Below are positions 22,273 through 32,851 of a DNA stretch of 64,000 nucleotides, piece by piece. Origin of the DNA: Glutinoglossum americanum (lineage: Eukaryota > Ascomycota > Geoglossomycetes > Geoglossales > Geoglossaceae); the NCBI GenBank assembly GCA_020080175.1, contig JAGHQL010000043.1, positions 62,001-126,000 on the forward strand, in the 5' to 3' direction. A model generated the notes under the pieces. It was given only the letters and a program-made list of their open reading frames with translations, was not told the DNA's origin and did not search any database. How positions within the stretch are numbered: the stretch's first letter is position 1; every line of letters starts with the position of its first letter. Position numbers and translations under genes: made by a program.

Positions 22273-24609
22273 GATTGCGCGTCAATTAAGAGCCAAATTA
22301 ATTACCGATACATCCGCGCGGGCAAGGTACTTAACGCCTCTCAGGAGTTTGGTGAGTCGCTAGGTATCCGAGATTGTAGACCGAGGGAACAAAAAGCTGG
22401 CTAGAAGTAAACGAGCGTGAAAAAGCTGATAAACTCCTCGCAGCCGATCAAGATGGATTAATTGCAAGTCGTAAGGATCATCACAAAGTCATCAGAGAGG
22501 GACGGGCGGAGTAAAGAGATTGAGGGCGGGAGAGCGGAGTTGGAATAAGCCACGACGTCGAGAGGGGATTGGCGGGTATTAACTACTTTAGCACCCCGTG
22601 GGACTACAACACCACCCGCCAACTTCCTCGATCCATTTATCCCGTATAAGAGGTTACACTAGTATAAGCCCAAGCTCCACGGGGAACATCGCCCGAACAA
22701 AGACATCCATCTCGCTTGTGCATGCCTGAAACCTACGTTGATACGGGAATTTCATTGGCCTAAGCAAGGGCAGCGACAAGCTTGGGAGTTGACAAGCTTA
22801 CAGGGCAGATCCTTCATGGGCACAGTACTCCTCACTACATGGGCAGAGACAGCGGGAAGTATCACTGCCTCTCTTGCCACACCAAGTATCCTATCTGTCC
22901 TATCCAACATTCCTATTCAGGCTCTTGAGGTTGCCGGTCGGAGCTTTTTGCTCACCAGAATATTTACGCCACGAATCAGCACACGACAAGAGTCTGAAAC
23001 TTCGACGACGGCAGCCACCCACCTCATTAGAGAAAACCTGCGAAATAATAAGGAAAGTTATCGAAAAACTAATATCCAAAATTCCAGGAAAACCCAACGG
23101 AATCCGGGCATCATCCTCCCCATCACATCGCACGATGTCTTTATCTGAAACCAACCCCTCCCTCACTAACACTCGGAAAAACCCAGTTGCCTCTCGACAA
23201 GATATCCTACGATACCACGCCAGAGGCAGGCCAAAAAAACAAACAAAAAATAACGGTCAAAGCAATGATAGTCTTTTGTGTTAATAAATATCATCCTAGA
23301 ATAAACGGCCGGTATCGCTAGATTCCGACGGTCGACGGGTAAATCGCCTATCTTCAGGCAAGGGTGATCACATACTCGAAATATCCAATCCCATGGGAAA
23401 GGGCTTACTGATCTACCAATGATTTCCAGAGCCTGCTTACCGCCTTTCAAACCCCATCGTGCATAGATACGATCTACATGTTATAACCAGCTCCTCTTTC
23501 CCCTTTGGCCACCGAGTTATCTGATCTGGTGATTCTAAACCAAAAGAAAACTTGCCAACATTCCATGCGCCGTCTGTACCACGTATATAGCGGGAATCAC
23601 TAATATAAGTAAAAAAGGACGTGACGTCGCCCTTCGCTGAGATTATGACGGCGGGCCTTTGTTTTATTTTACATGCGGTATACGTGGTACAAGCGCATTT
23701 AGCAATTGCGAGGAATAATACTTTACCATGTCGGCGCATTGTCTGGTGTTTCGCATGTCCACACATACCCGGTGGTTCTGCTTCTGTGTCTGAGCGGGCT
23801 GAGGGGCCAGTATACAATTACGTGTGCGGATGAATGAACGAATGAATATATGGCTCCGGGAGTATCTAAAGGATACGATCGCTTACTCATACGACACATG
23901 CTTGCACATGCCGGGAGGGTTCTGTTTACGGTAACATAGCGATTATCGCTAGGATTAATAGCTATTGGCACGGCCTAGGAATGAGGACTAGAAGGGGAAA
24001 AAAAAATTGCGGGGTTTGGATTTCGAACTCTCCGCCCCGTTTGGGACGCAAGGAGTTGGCTGGGCTTCGGCCTAGGGGGCCAAAAAACAACAACGACCCC
24101 TCCGGAAGGGAAATAAAATAGAATAAAATAAACGATAGAACGGGGGTGGTACTGAAAGAAATAAATGAAGTGAAAATAAACAAGATCCGCTCTTGACCCA
24201 TCCCGCCCATTCAAGAGAGCTCATATGTTGTGTTGTCAGATTGCGATTTGCGCTTCAAGCTAACTCACAGCTATCTCTCTCGTGAAGATCACCGCCATCC
24301 CTGGCACCGCGAAGATTCCTCGCTCATTGTCGAGGGGTCGGTGGAGTGGTGTTATTGGTATTTGCTATAGATCGCAGAGAACAGGGAGAGGTAGAACCCC
24401 TTGGCAGGCCGGCGACCCAAAGCCCTCGAAATCCAGGTATAAAATTCTCCATCTCCATCCCCAAGTAGTCGCTATCATCAAGCACTCCTTTAAATTATTG
24501 CCATTCACCCGTTACTGCCACAGGCTCTTATTTTTTCAACTTAATTAGTCCGCTTTCCCTAGAAAAGAACCCCGCCCCCAGGATTCGGCAAGAAAAGCAA
24601 ATAGCAGCC
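22273..24609. other. Gene-poor region of about 2.3 kb upstream of the hydrophobin gene
   Basis: No gene that I can support. A tandem-like GACAAGCTT pair lies at 22778-22800. Overlapping open frames in different phases at 22.74-23.28 kb do not show a consistent protein; a short CLSCH...CPIQH string at 22860-22930 hints at a zinc motif but ends at a stop within 30 codons. The last 380 bp, AT- and CT-rich, are presumably the hydrophobin promoter and leader. Confidence 0.45.
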
Positions 24610-25241
24610 ATGCAAATCAAGTCCCTTATTGCACTAGTCTCTCTCTCTGCGATTGTTGCCGCTCTGCCCCAGCTCGGTGGCCTTCTTCCTGGTACTCCTG
24701 GTGCTCCTGCCACTCCTCCCTCCCTTCCTGTTTTGTCTGCCGGTAGCTAGGGAGGCGACGCCGAAATTGGCCCTAACGAGTCAGCAGGCAACGTTGGCGG
24801 TAACTTTAACATCCAGGAAGCGGTCGACAGGTGCGGGGCGGGTCAGCTCAGCTGCTGTGAGAGCATGTCCGCTACGGAGTCCCAGGACACGACAGGTTTT
24901 GGTCTCCTCGATGACGTGCTTAAGAATATTGGTGGTGAATCTGGCGGAATTATTCAGGGGACCGGATGCAGCCCAATATTCCTTTCTGATTGTAAGCCCA
25001 CTGCTCTTCAAGATGCCCGGATCAGTCTGTGAAAGTAATTGCTCACTGCTGCGGTCTTGACAGTGCTCCTCCCAAACAAATGCGTCGACAAGCCGGTCTG
25101 CTGCGATGTCATTAGAAATCAGGTAAGCCAACTGATATTTTCCCAAATCCATCTCCCTGCGCAAACATCTAAATGCTCTTACAGTACGGGCTTGTCAACC
25201 TCGGGGAAGCGATTCCTTGCGTCTCCCTCGACGGCTTGTAG
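24610..25241 (+). CDS. Class I hydrophobin
   Basis: Four exons (24610-24742, 24788-24991, 25064-25122, 25185-25241) give 150 residues. A signal peptide (about 1-18, MQIKSLIALVSLSAIVAA) leads to a Gly/Pro-rich linker, then the eight-Cys pattern C-x6-CC-x36-C-x12-C-x5-CC-x17-C-x6, which fits the class I hydrophobin spacing. These secreted proteins self-assemble at water-air interfaces and coat spores and aerial hyphae. Intron 1 is only 45 nt, with donor GTAGCT and a CTAAC branch point; it contains an in-frame TAG, so the gene would look broken if that intron were overlooked. An alternative acceptor three bases earlier also keeps the frame and adds one Ala. Introns 2 and 3 have GTAAGC donors. 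Compositionally the gene is like its neighbours. Confidence 0.88.
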
Positions 25242-25902
25242 GCTGTATAAGGGCATCAAGGGTTCTAGAGACCCTCTTCACAGCAATCGCATCCTCAAGG
25301 GGCTTCTGCAAGCTGCAATTTCTTTTCTTTTACTCCACTATCGATGTTCAACAATGGGGACGCGGATGGGCGGGTAAGTCGGGGAGTCATTTGCTTTAAT
25401 GTATTGTAATTCGGAACAACTAGAAACACACAGAGTGTACTCTAGAATTTGGGAATTTTTCGTTTCCTCCACTGCGCTAGGGCTGTTTCGTGGCCGACGA
25501 TAGTTTTAGAACTAGAAACGAGCTCTGGCGAGGGAGATGCTCACTCACATTAAACAAGCCGTATAATCTAATAACTAGAATGTACACACCTGTTTAGGTG
25601 CACTTAGTCCGCACTTGTAGTTGTACTGTTTTTTTTAAATTGGAGAACCGTGGGTGCAACAAACTGGCTGGTTTCCCAAGCATGTGCCGGGAGGCATTCT
25701 AAATTGTGGAAGTGAGGCTTGCCCGTGGTGTTGTTTTGGCTGGATATTTTTGCACTTTCTGCACTGAAACTGGTGAGCCCTGAGGTGATTTTTTGTCACC
25801 TCGCACTAGTATTTCCCCCTCTTCGTTCATTATTTTTACCATCTGGCCATATGCCTCCGGGGGCTGCCTATTCGTTTGTCATTGTGGGTTCGACCCCGCT
25901 TC
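25242..25902. other. Intergenic region between convergent genes
   Basis: 3' flanks of the hydrophobin and decarboxylase genes. No coding sequence seen; a GGTTCGACCCC string near 25887 resembles a tRNA B box but no tRNA can be folded around it. Confidence 0.5.
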
Positions 25903-27561
25903 TCAGGCATCTCTCCACTGTTCGATAACCTCTTCGAGCACACCGCTAACAATCGAAAGGTCGCGCTTTTTGTCTACTCTCCAGTTTGATACAGCTATCC
26001 GGCTAGCTGGATTACCAGCCCATGTCGTCCCGGATACGTAAATCTTTCCTGTGGCGTTTATCATCCGCACAAGCTTGCGGTTGAGGGCGTTGTCTTTGGC
26101 GCGGAATAATACAATAATGTATGTGTGTCGTATCTTATCCTCATCTAGTTTGGGATATTGTGGCAATAGCTCAAAATCAGGATGGCTGAGAATATAGCTC
26201 GCCGCAGCTCTTGCAAACTGGATCTGCTGCGCAAGCGTAGTCTGGTAGAAAGCCCGTCCGTAAGCGGTGAGTGTCGCATACACCGGGAGCGCCCGAAAAC
26301 GTCGCGAGTTCTCGATGCCGATGTTTAGTGGTGATTGTACGCTATTCAGATCCACGGTAGTGTCCGATGTGAGGTACGCTGCGTTGGAATTTCGAAACAC
26401 TTGCTGGGTAACGTTCGGCCACCGGCAGAAGAAAAACCCGCAATCGTACGGCTTAGTGGGTTAGTATTGGAATATCCCTCATCTGCTGCTTGAGCTTACC
26501 ACATTTAAAAGTTTATGGGCATCTCCGGTAATAGAGTCTGCTAATTCAATGCCGCCACAGCCACCGCTAATATCTCTGAACTCACCGTTGACCTCTAGTA
26601 TTCGTCCGAATAGGCCGAACGCTAACGTCGTTGAAATGCGATAGTTAGCATTAGGCTGAACGAATTTAAGGGAATTGGAGTGCATTCAAAGTCTCCGCGG
26701 GAATTTACCTCCATCTACATGTATCCACGCGTCGTACATATCGCAGAGGGTTCGGATATGTTGAAATTCTTCGAAGCTCTCCGTCGAGAATTGCCCGGTG
26801 TTCACTTCCCCGCATGAGATGACGACGATTGAGGCTGTCCCAGAGGCCCTTAGCTTTTCTTCAAGTTTCTGAAGATCAAGCTTCCATGGTTGGTCATCCG
26901 ATAGTGGTAAAACTTCGATAGCAGTACGGCCAAGGCCGACAATACTTGAGGCCTTTGCTAGAGAGGAGTGCGGCATTGCAGTTAGAATCTGTATCTTTCC
27001 CACACCAGCTTCTAGACATGCTGCTATCAGACCAGAGCTTGCTACGTCGGTCGACGAGGCGCCCCTCCTTTTCAGGGCATTCTGAACTACTTGGTCTCTC
27101 GCACATGCTAGGCCGAGCACATTGCTTGCAGTTGCGCCCGTAGTGAACGTCCGTCCTGTCCATTTCGTAGCATCCAGCTCCAGAAGTTCCAAGAGTAGTA
27201 TAAGTGCTCTGTCTTCAACTACTGTTGCCACAGTCTCCTTGGGGAGGTGAACCTGAACATTCTGATCACAGACAGAGACAATCTGATCTGCGATGCAGGC
27301 GGCGGGAGTTGAGCCCCCCGTGACAAAGCCATAGTAGTTGGATGACAGACTAGAAGCATTGAGAGCGGGAATAATATCGTCCATTAGATGCTCAATCGTC
27401 CTACGTGTTCCTAGCCCGTCCTTTCGGAGGTGTGGAGTTAATGATGAAACTGCCCTTTCGATATTATCCGATGTAGGTAAAATGTTAGATGTGGCCTTGG
27501 AAAGGAGCGAGAGTAGTTGTGAGTGCGTTTGGTCATAAATAGCGTTGATAGGCTCCTCCAT
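25903..27561 (-). CDS. PLP-dependent group II decarboxylase
   Basis: Three exons on the minus strand (27561-26709, 26621-26500, 26451-25903) give 507 residues. Introns are 87 and 48 nt; the second has a perfect TACTAAC branch point. Motifs in order: SNYYGFVTGGSTPAA (substrate side), FTTGATASNVLGLACAR (phosphate binding), WIHVDGAFG (Asp that pairs with the pyridine nitrogen) and DAHKLLNVPYDCGFFF with the PLP lysine at residue 321. That order is typical of aromatic-L-amino-acid, tyrosine or glutamate-type decarboxylases (pyridoxal_deC family). The length is normal. Substrate cannot be deduced; many fungal members are in secondary metabolism, but no other pathway gene is next to it. It is head to head with the probable mitochondrial protein gene. 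Confidence 0.9.
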
Positions 27562-27882
27562 TGCTTTCTATCGAATTTTAGGATCCGGTTCGAACGGGGT
27601 TGATTGCGGTTTGTGGCGTTTCTCTGTCGTTGTGCTTCTCATGTTGTTGTCATATAAATATGAGTGCACAATTAGCTCAATATATTCCCATCTTAGTGAC
27701 AGATAATTTGTACAATATACTCTTGAAGGGAGCATTGGCCAGCAATAGGTGCGGCGTTAGGAGTAAAGCGGCGTGGGATATGGTCATCTTGGCGTTCTCC
27801 ACCTCCGAGCTCCATGCTTTGTCGAGCCATGATAGGTTAAGGCTTTCAATGATTGGAGCTCGGATACGGCGACGATACTGGG
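27562..27882. promoter_or_regulatory. Shared promoter region, decarboxylase and mitochondrial protein genes
   Basis: A 321-bp gap between divergent start codons with no coding sequence. Function inferred from geometry. Confidence 0.4.
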
Positions 27883-30238
27883 ATGTTCTCATGCCATGCT
27901 GCCTGCCGTAGAGCAGTGCAGCGAAGTTTGGATGAAATCCCCGCCAATGCTTTCGCCCGCAATTTCAAGAGACATGGTAGTTCAGTCCCTGGCCCTTTGG
28001 AGGCGCAGAGGAGGTTATCAAGGAGGCGAATGGTGAACATGACAGCCACCTGCGGTGGAGCTGGGTATGATTTGGGGGCATTAATGGGCTCCGAGATCCG
28101 GCCGGAGAGCCATGATTGGAAATGGCAGTCTCCTTCAGACGTGAAGGGCGCCGGTACTTTCATCGTAGCTCCCTGTAATCGATCAATGGGCTGATAGTGA
28201 GATAGCTTCACCTGCCTTACCGTTTTGGTTGACGGATACGGCGCCTCCATTTTCCCCAGCACCATCAGCGATTGACGTGGAGGAGGCCACCCTAGAATCG
28301 GAGCCTAAGCTACCAGAGACCCTGCAGCATAGGTCCCGACCGCAGCTTTCAGATGATCTGTCACTATTGATGGAAACACTTTCGTTGGCAACACGAGTGG
28401 ACCATGTCCAACGAGTGATTGCCGACAGCAAAGTACATTCCCGGGTTAGCTCTGGACCAGAATACAGCGAGTTGATAGCTCGGAGGCTTATTGACCTACG
28501 TGCGCCTACGGGCGTTTTGATTGATTTTTTGGCCGACCCAGCGATCAGCTTTTCCGGGGCACGAACTATTCTGAAGATATTCCAGTATTTCGGACGACAG
28601 CCGATAACTGAGCCAATATACGCATCTATAGGCCTGATGTTAAAACAAGCGATAGCACTTGGGTTGGCTTCAGATGGAGAGATTAGAGGGATCCTTTTGC
28701 ATGCCCCGAGTCTGGCTGCCCAAGTTCATGCGAGCCTAGATGCCCGCGATACAGCCATTATTTCATTATACGCATTGATCTGGGAGGGGATCCAATCCTG
28801 TACGGTTTTGCCGGTTCAGGATCTGACGGCTGAGACTCTGGGTCTTTTCTTATGTCAATTGAAATCAATACCTTTCTCGATTGAAGTGCAAAGATTAGGA
28901 GTTAGCATCATTACGTCAGCCTCGACTTCGCAGCTACGACGTATGAGAAGAGGTGTTTCGTCGTTCCTGGCGAACTGGGTGCGCGGATCCGGAGGTTCTA
29001 TCGTCGGCTCGGAGATGAGCCGGATTGACGCCATTCCTGAGATTGCTAGGCTACTGAACGGCATTCCTGAGAGGCTTGCCAGATCTTTTGTTAGCTCAAC
29101 AACAAGTGCTCTCTTGGTACAGAAGGTTATCGTAATCGAGCCAGGCAGCCCTTGCGATCTCCTTTATCGGTGGATTGGTACCGTAAGCCAATGTCGGTCG
29201 ATATCGAGATCAGGGGTTGAGTGGCGCGCCATCGAAGACATGCTTGCAGCAGACAGAAGCCAGCGACGTGTGGCGAGATACCTGATGGGATTTGGGAGCA
29301 GGGAGACTTGCGAGTTCTTTCTCAGATATTGGGTCCACTACGAAATGGAGGAACGTGGTGGATATGGATGTAGGACTGATGCCACCCTACACAACCTACA
29401 ACGTCGGTTTCGAACCATGTGTAATGGCCCTGACGACCGAAGGGCATATTTCAAAATAGTACTCGCTCTGCATCAACTTGGACTGCCATATGGAAGAGTT
29501 GCTATTGAGCTGTTCCGCTTGCTAAAGCATCTTTCTCGGTACGACGCTATGGTCGATGTTGCAAAGAGTATGAGATATCACAGACTTCAAATTAGAACTG
29601 GAAAAATGTCTAGCACTATCCGTGACGTCACGAAAGTATCTCCGTCTTCGGCCTTACAGCTTCTGGCACTTTTCCCTGGGGTAAAGCCCGAGGATCACAG
29701 AGGTCTGCTTTGCCTCTCTATTACAAGCAAGTTTCTACACGCAGTTGATATCTTTGCTCTCATTAAAAACAACGCCCGATGGCGCAAAGACCACAAACCC
29801 GACGCGGACCTCTTGCACCACCTTGCTCTCGCGTTTGCTCACTCTCCGCATTTGTCCCCACGCGCAGCACTAAGGTATGTGCATTGGTGTTGGTTAGGAC
29901 TTCGTCGCTTTGGACTTCCCTTAACTCCAGAGATCTCGCGGGCGTTCGCGCATGCTGGAATTACACGGAGTCTACAGGCAGGCCAGTGGGTCAGCTCACC
30001 GAAATTGAGGTGGATCTTGGAGCTCGTCAGCGAGTTGGAGGGTAAGGAGATAGCCGAAGAATTGGATGTGGCAGTGTTCGGTTGGAGAGGTAAACTCATT
30101 GAGGATAGAAGGCAAGGAATAAGGAGGGTGCCGTTCCATGATAAGAGCGGTTCTGATCCTACTAATGATGAATGGGAGGATAACAAATGGGAATCTGTTG
30201 GTGGAATAGCCGCCGCTTGTCATATTAACGATAGCTAG
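27883..30238 (+). CDS. Probable mitochondrial protein of unknown function (helical repeats)
   Basis: The large exon (about 28198-30238) is open for roughly 680 codons but has no ATG at its left end, so an upstream exon is needed. The best candidate starts at 27883: MFSCHAACRRAVQRSLDEIP, Arg-rich with no acidic start, like a mitochondrial presequence. Joining 27883-28064 (donor GTATGA) to 28198 keeps the frame and gives about 740 residues; two other donor/acceptor pairs also work, so the N-terminus beyond residue 30 is uncertain. The body is alpha-helical with pairs of helices of 30-35 residues, which recalls PPR-like organelle RNA-binding proteins (for example LALHQLGLPYGRVAIELF). No named family recognised. 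If mitochondrial, a role in organelle RNA or translation would be the natural guess. Confidence 0.62.
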
Positions 30239-30300
30239 GACTATTTTAGTAGCTGTAAGTAGAAACGTTTATACCCGTAGTGTATATAGCGCATTTCGGA

Positions 30301-32629
30301 TTAGAACACCTATTATAGATATAAGGAGGGTGATACCAAATGATAGTCAATTCGAGTTTACTCACAGCACCACCTATGATAAATACTCGTTCCTCTTCTC
30401 TCCGAACCCACTGTACCACCTTGTTTGCTCCCTGTGTCAGTGCGTTGCGGTTTGCGTTGGGCCCTGCCACGCAGTAGAGCTCAAAAAAGGGTGTTACCCA
30501 TGCCAAAGATATAGAATCACGGTGGACACAGTGTTGAACTTTGAGATGAGCACTTTTAGCGTGAACACTTGCGTGAAGCATATGGTAAAGGGAAAGTAAC
30601 CTATAGCCTCGTCAGTTGTGTTCGGAGTTTTGGGTCTTATATTGGTAAGGGTAAATGTGGGCCGGGGAAGACGAAAGAAAGGCCATACTTTCTTCTTTCC
30701 AGGGGTGAGATGAAGTGAGGTTCATATGAAGGCATCGTGAACTGGACATTGGCTCGCGATTTATAGAGGAAGTGACGAAGCAATGTCCCGGGCGCAATTT
30801 CGCTTATGCTGTAACGGCCCTTTTGCACCGCTGATATGATGATATCCATGCTCCCGTTTTTCTCGAGTTGCTATGGATGATATTTAGAACTTGTAATACT
30901 AGGAATAGAGCAAACCTATTACCTGAATGACGTTATCCTGCATTTGTTGTTGTTCGTAGAAACTCTCCTTGTCAGCACTTATGAGCACGACTGCTACCTC
31001 ATCTTCCTTTCCTCCGCTCTTGGTCGGTTGGTTCGAAGGGCCTTCGCTCTTGGCTTGCCTGCTGAGGAAGCTGACATACATATAGAGGTAACCATTTTTG
31101 TTGAAACCAGGGAGGCAGAGAGGAATCCAGTTCTCCCCTCCGCCTCCCTTGACACCTTCCGCTTCGAAAAGCATATTGAATATTAACTGTAGGTCGCTGG
31201 GATGCAGCGAATGTCTCTTTGGACGGACCACACTAACTAGTCTTCCGCCAGCGACGATTAGCCCGTATAGTAGACTCGGGCTTCTCGCCTTGAGTAGGGT
31301 GTTGTTAACTAAGTGACGTTGTGCTTTCCGAATCTTCAAACACTCTAAAGCGGAGAGAAGTGTCGGGGGTGAACCTCTGGTAAAGGTGTCTGCGAGAGCA
31401 GAGAGTAACGGCTCAGTCCCATGGAGAAGCTTCCGGAGGTCGGTAGACGGACGAGTCGAGAATAAGCGGGTCAGTGTTGGCAGCGTAAGTGTTGAGAGAA
31501 TTTGCATATAAAGGGCTTCCAATTGTGTACGGAGTTGCGTATCACTTTCGTCCAATCGGCTTATAGCGACAAGGTACAAAGGATCTTCGGCCATGACGAC
31601 AAACCTGGCGCCTCCAGCTATAAAGCCCTTTAAGGAGTCGTCTACGTCGTGGTAGAAGGATATGATTGTTTGTATTACGCCGATATAACCAGAGATAAGA
31701 TTCTCATCGCCATGTCGAGTATAGATGGGTTTGCCAGCAGAAGATAGAATAAAGAAATGCTTTAGGCGTGACTTCCAGCAATTCAGCAACATTTCTGTTC
31801 GACCACTTAGCTTAATAAGGGGGATAAGGGTCAGGAGGGAGTGGGAGGGCTGGTGTTGGACAGCTTAAGGCTCGAGGGACATGCCTTCGTTTGATCCATC
31901 AGCACTTAAATCTTCGATTTCATTGAATTCCTCTGCAAACTTGCTTTCAAATTCCTTTTCTTCCTCAGAAATCTGGCTAAGTGGATTTTCTGATTCGATC
32001 TGACTGCTTAGAAGTTTCCATGGGGAGTTTTCCTGTACAGAATCAAGTGCTTCACCCATTAAGCTCTCGATATCACCCCCAACCTGCAAAGTTGGTGCAT
32101 AGCTCCTAATGCTGGAGATATCTCCATATTCGCTTGCATTTCTAGTAGATGCCCCCGAGCGGTAGTCAGCGGGGGAGAGGTCCGCACTGAACCCTGCAAC
32201 CGGCCGAGCCGAGGAGGCTGCATAAGTTCCTCTGGAGCCATCGGGAAACGACTGAGTAAGGATATCTGTGAGCGAGAGAGCGGTTGTTGCTTTAGATTGT
32301 AGACTCGGCTTAGAGGAGCCTGGGTGGTAAAGAGAAGATGATGTTGTTTGACGCTCAGGTGATATCTGTGGCCGCGGCGGAAGAGGAGGGGGCAAGGCCT
32401 CCTCATCAAAGGCGTCTCCATGACCCATATCTACAACTGGGGATTGTCTCTCGTCGCTTGTGCCCTTTCCGCTTCCCCCCCTGTACATTGTAGACCCAGG
32501 GACGCCAGCGGAGGTTTGTCTCGGAGGTGTGTTTGGCGAATATTCAGCTCGTGGTGATAAGGACGACGCTTCACCAAGTTCAATACCGCCATTTGAGACA
32601 CCCTGGTGTCCTTTGGAAGTGCCTCCCAT
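30301..32629 (-). CDS. MON1: Vacuolar fusion protein Mon1
   Basis: Five exons on the minus strand: 32629-31881, 31805-30923, 30870-30689, 30600-30366 and 30309-30301, about 685 residues. Mon1 pairs with Ccz1 as the exchange factor that activates Rab7/Ypt7 at late endosomes and vacuoles. Family marks: [19 protein letters not shown] (first longin domain), [19 protein letters not shown], and the ending [14 protein letters not shown]. The N-terminal 250 residues are Ser/Pro-rich and acidic, as in other fungal Mon1. The last exon is 9 nt and supplies only Val-Phe-stop, behind a perfect GTGAGT donor. Intron 1 is the weak point: a GTCCCT donor with a CTGAC branch point is in phase, but two other pairs are possible, so residues around 250 are uncertain. 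DOP1 is divergent 222 bp away. Confidence 0.92.
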
Positions 32630-32851
32630 AAATTCCTATTATAGAAGGAAAATTTTCGGAGATATCAACAATTATTTGCTTTCTTATGAGTTATGTAAGT
32701 AATGCGGTTATGCGTCATTATTATGCAGAATTCGGATAAGTCAGCGAGACAGAAAGACACCTTGCGCGTGTTCTGGAGAAGTTGGCTGTGATCATTTTGA
32801 ATGAGGCAGCCCATAGGCTAACAGAGAGATCCTTTCTCTTCTAAAGGGACG
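32630..32851. promoter_or_regulatory. Shared promoter region between MON1 and DOP1
   Basis: Only 222 bp separate the divergent start codons of two membrane-traffic genes. No coding sequence; a common promoter is inferred. Confidence 0.55.

Noticed and set aside
22738-23284. Two overlapping plus-strand open frames and a short CxxCH string
   Set aside because: The frames contradict each other and none continues through plausible splices; the Cys motif is cut off by a stop within 30 codons.
24743-24787. Reading the hydrophobin as a broken gene because of an in-frame TAG
   Set aside because: The stop lies inside a 45-nt segment with donor, CTAAC branch point and acceptor in exact phase, so a small intron is the simpler explanation.
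25860-25920. tRNA B-box-like string GGTTCGACCCC
   Set aside because: No matching A box at the right distance and no cloverleaf can be drawn; it lies at the 3' end of the decarboxylase gene.
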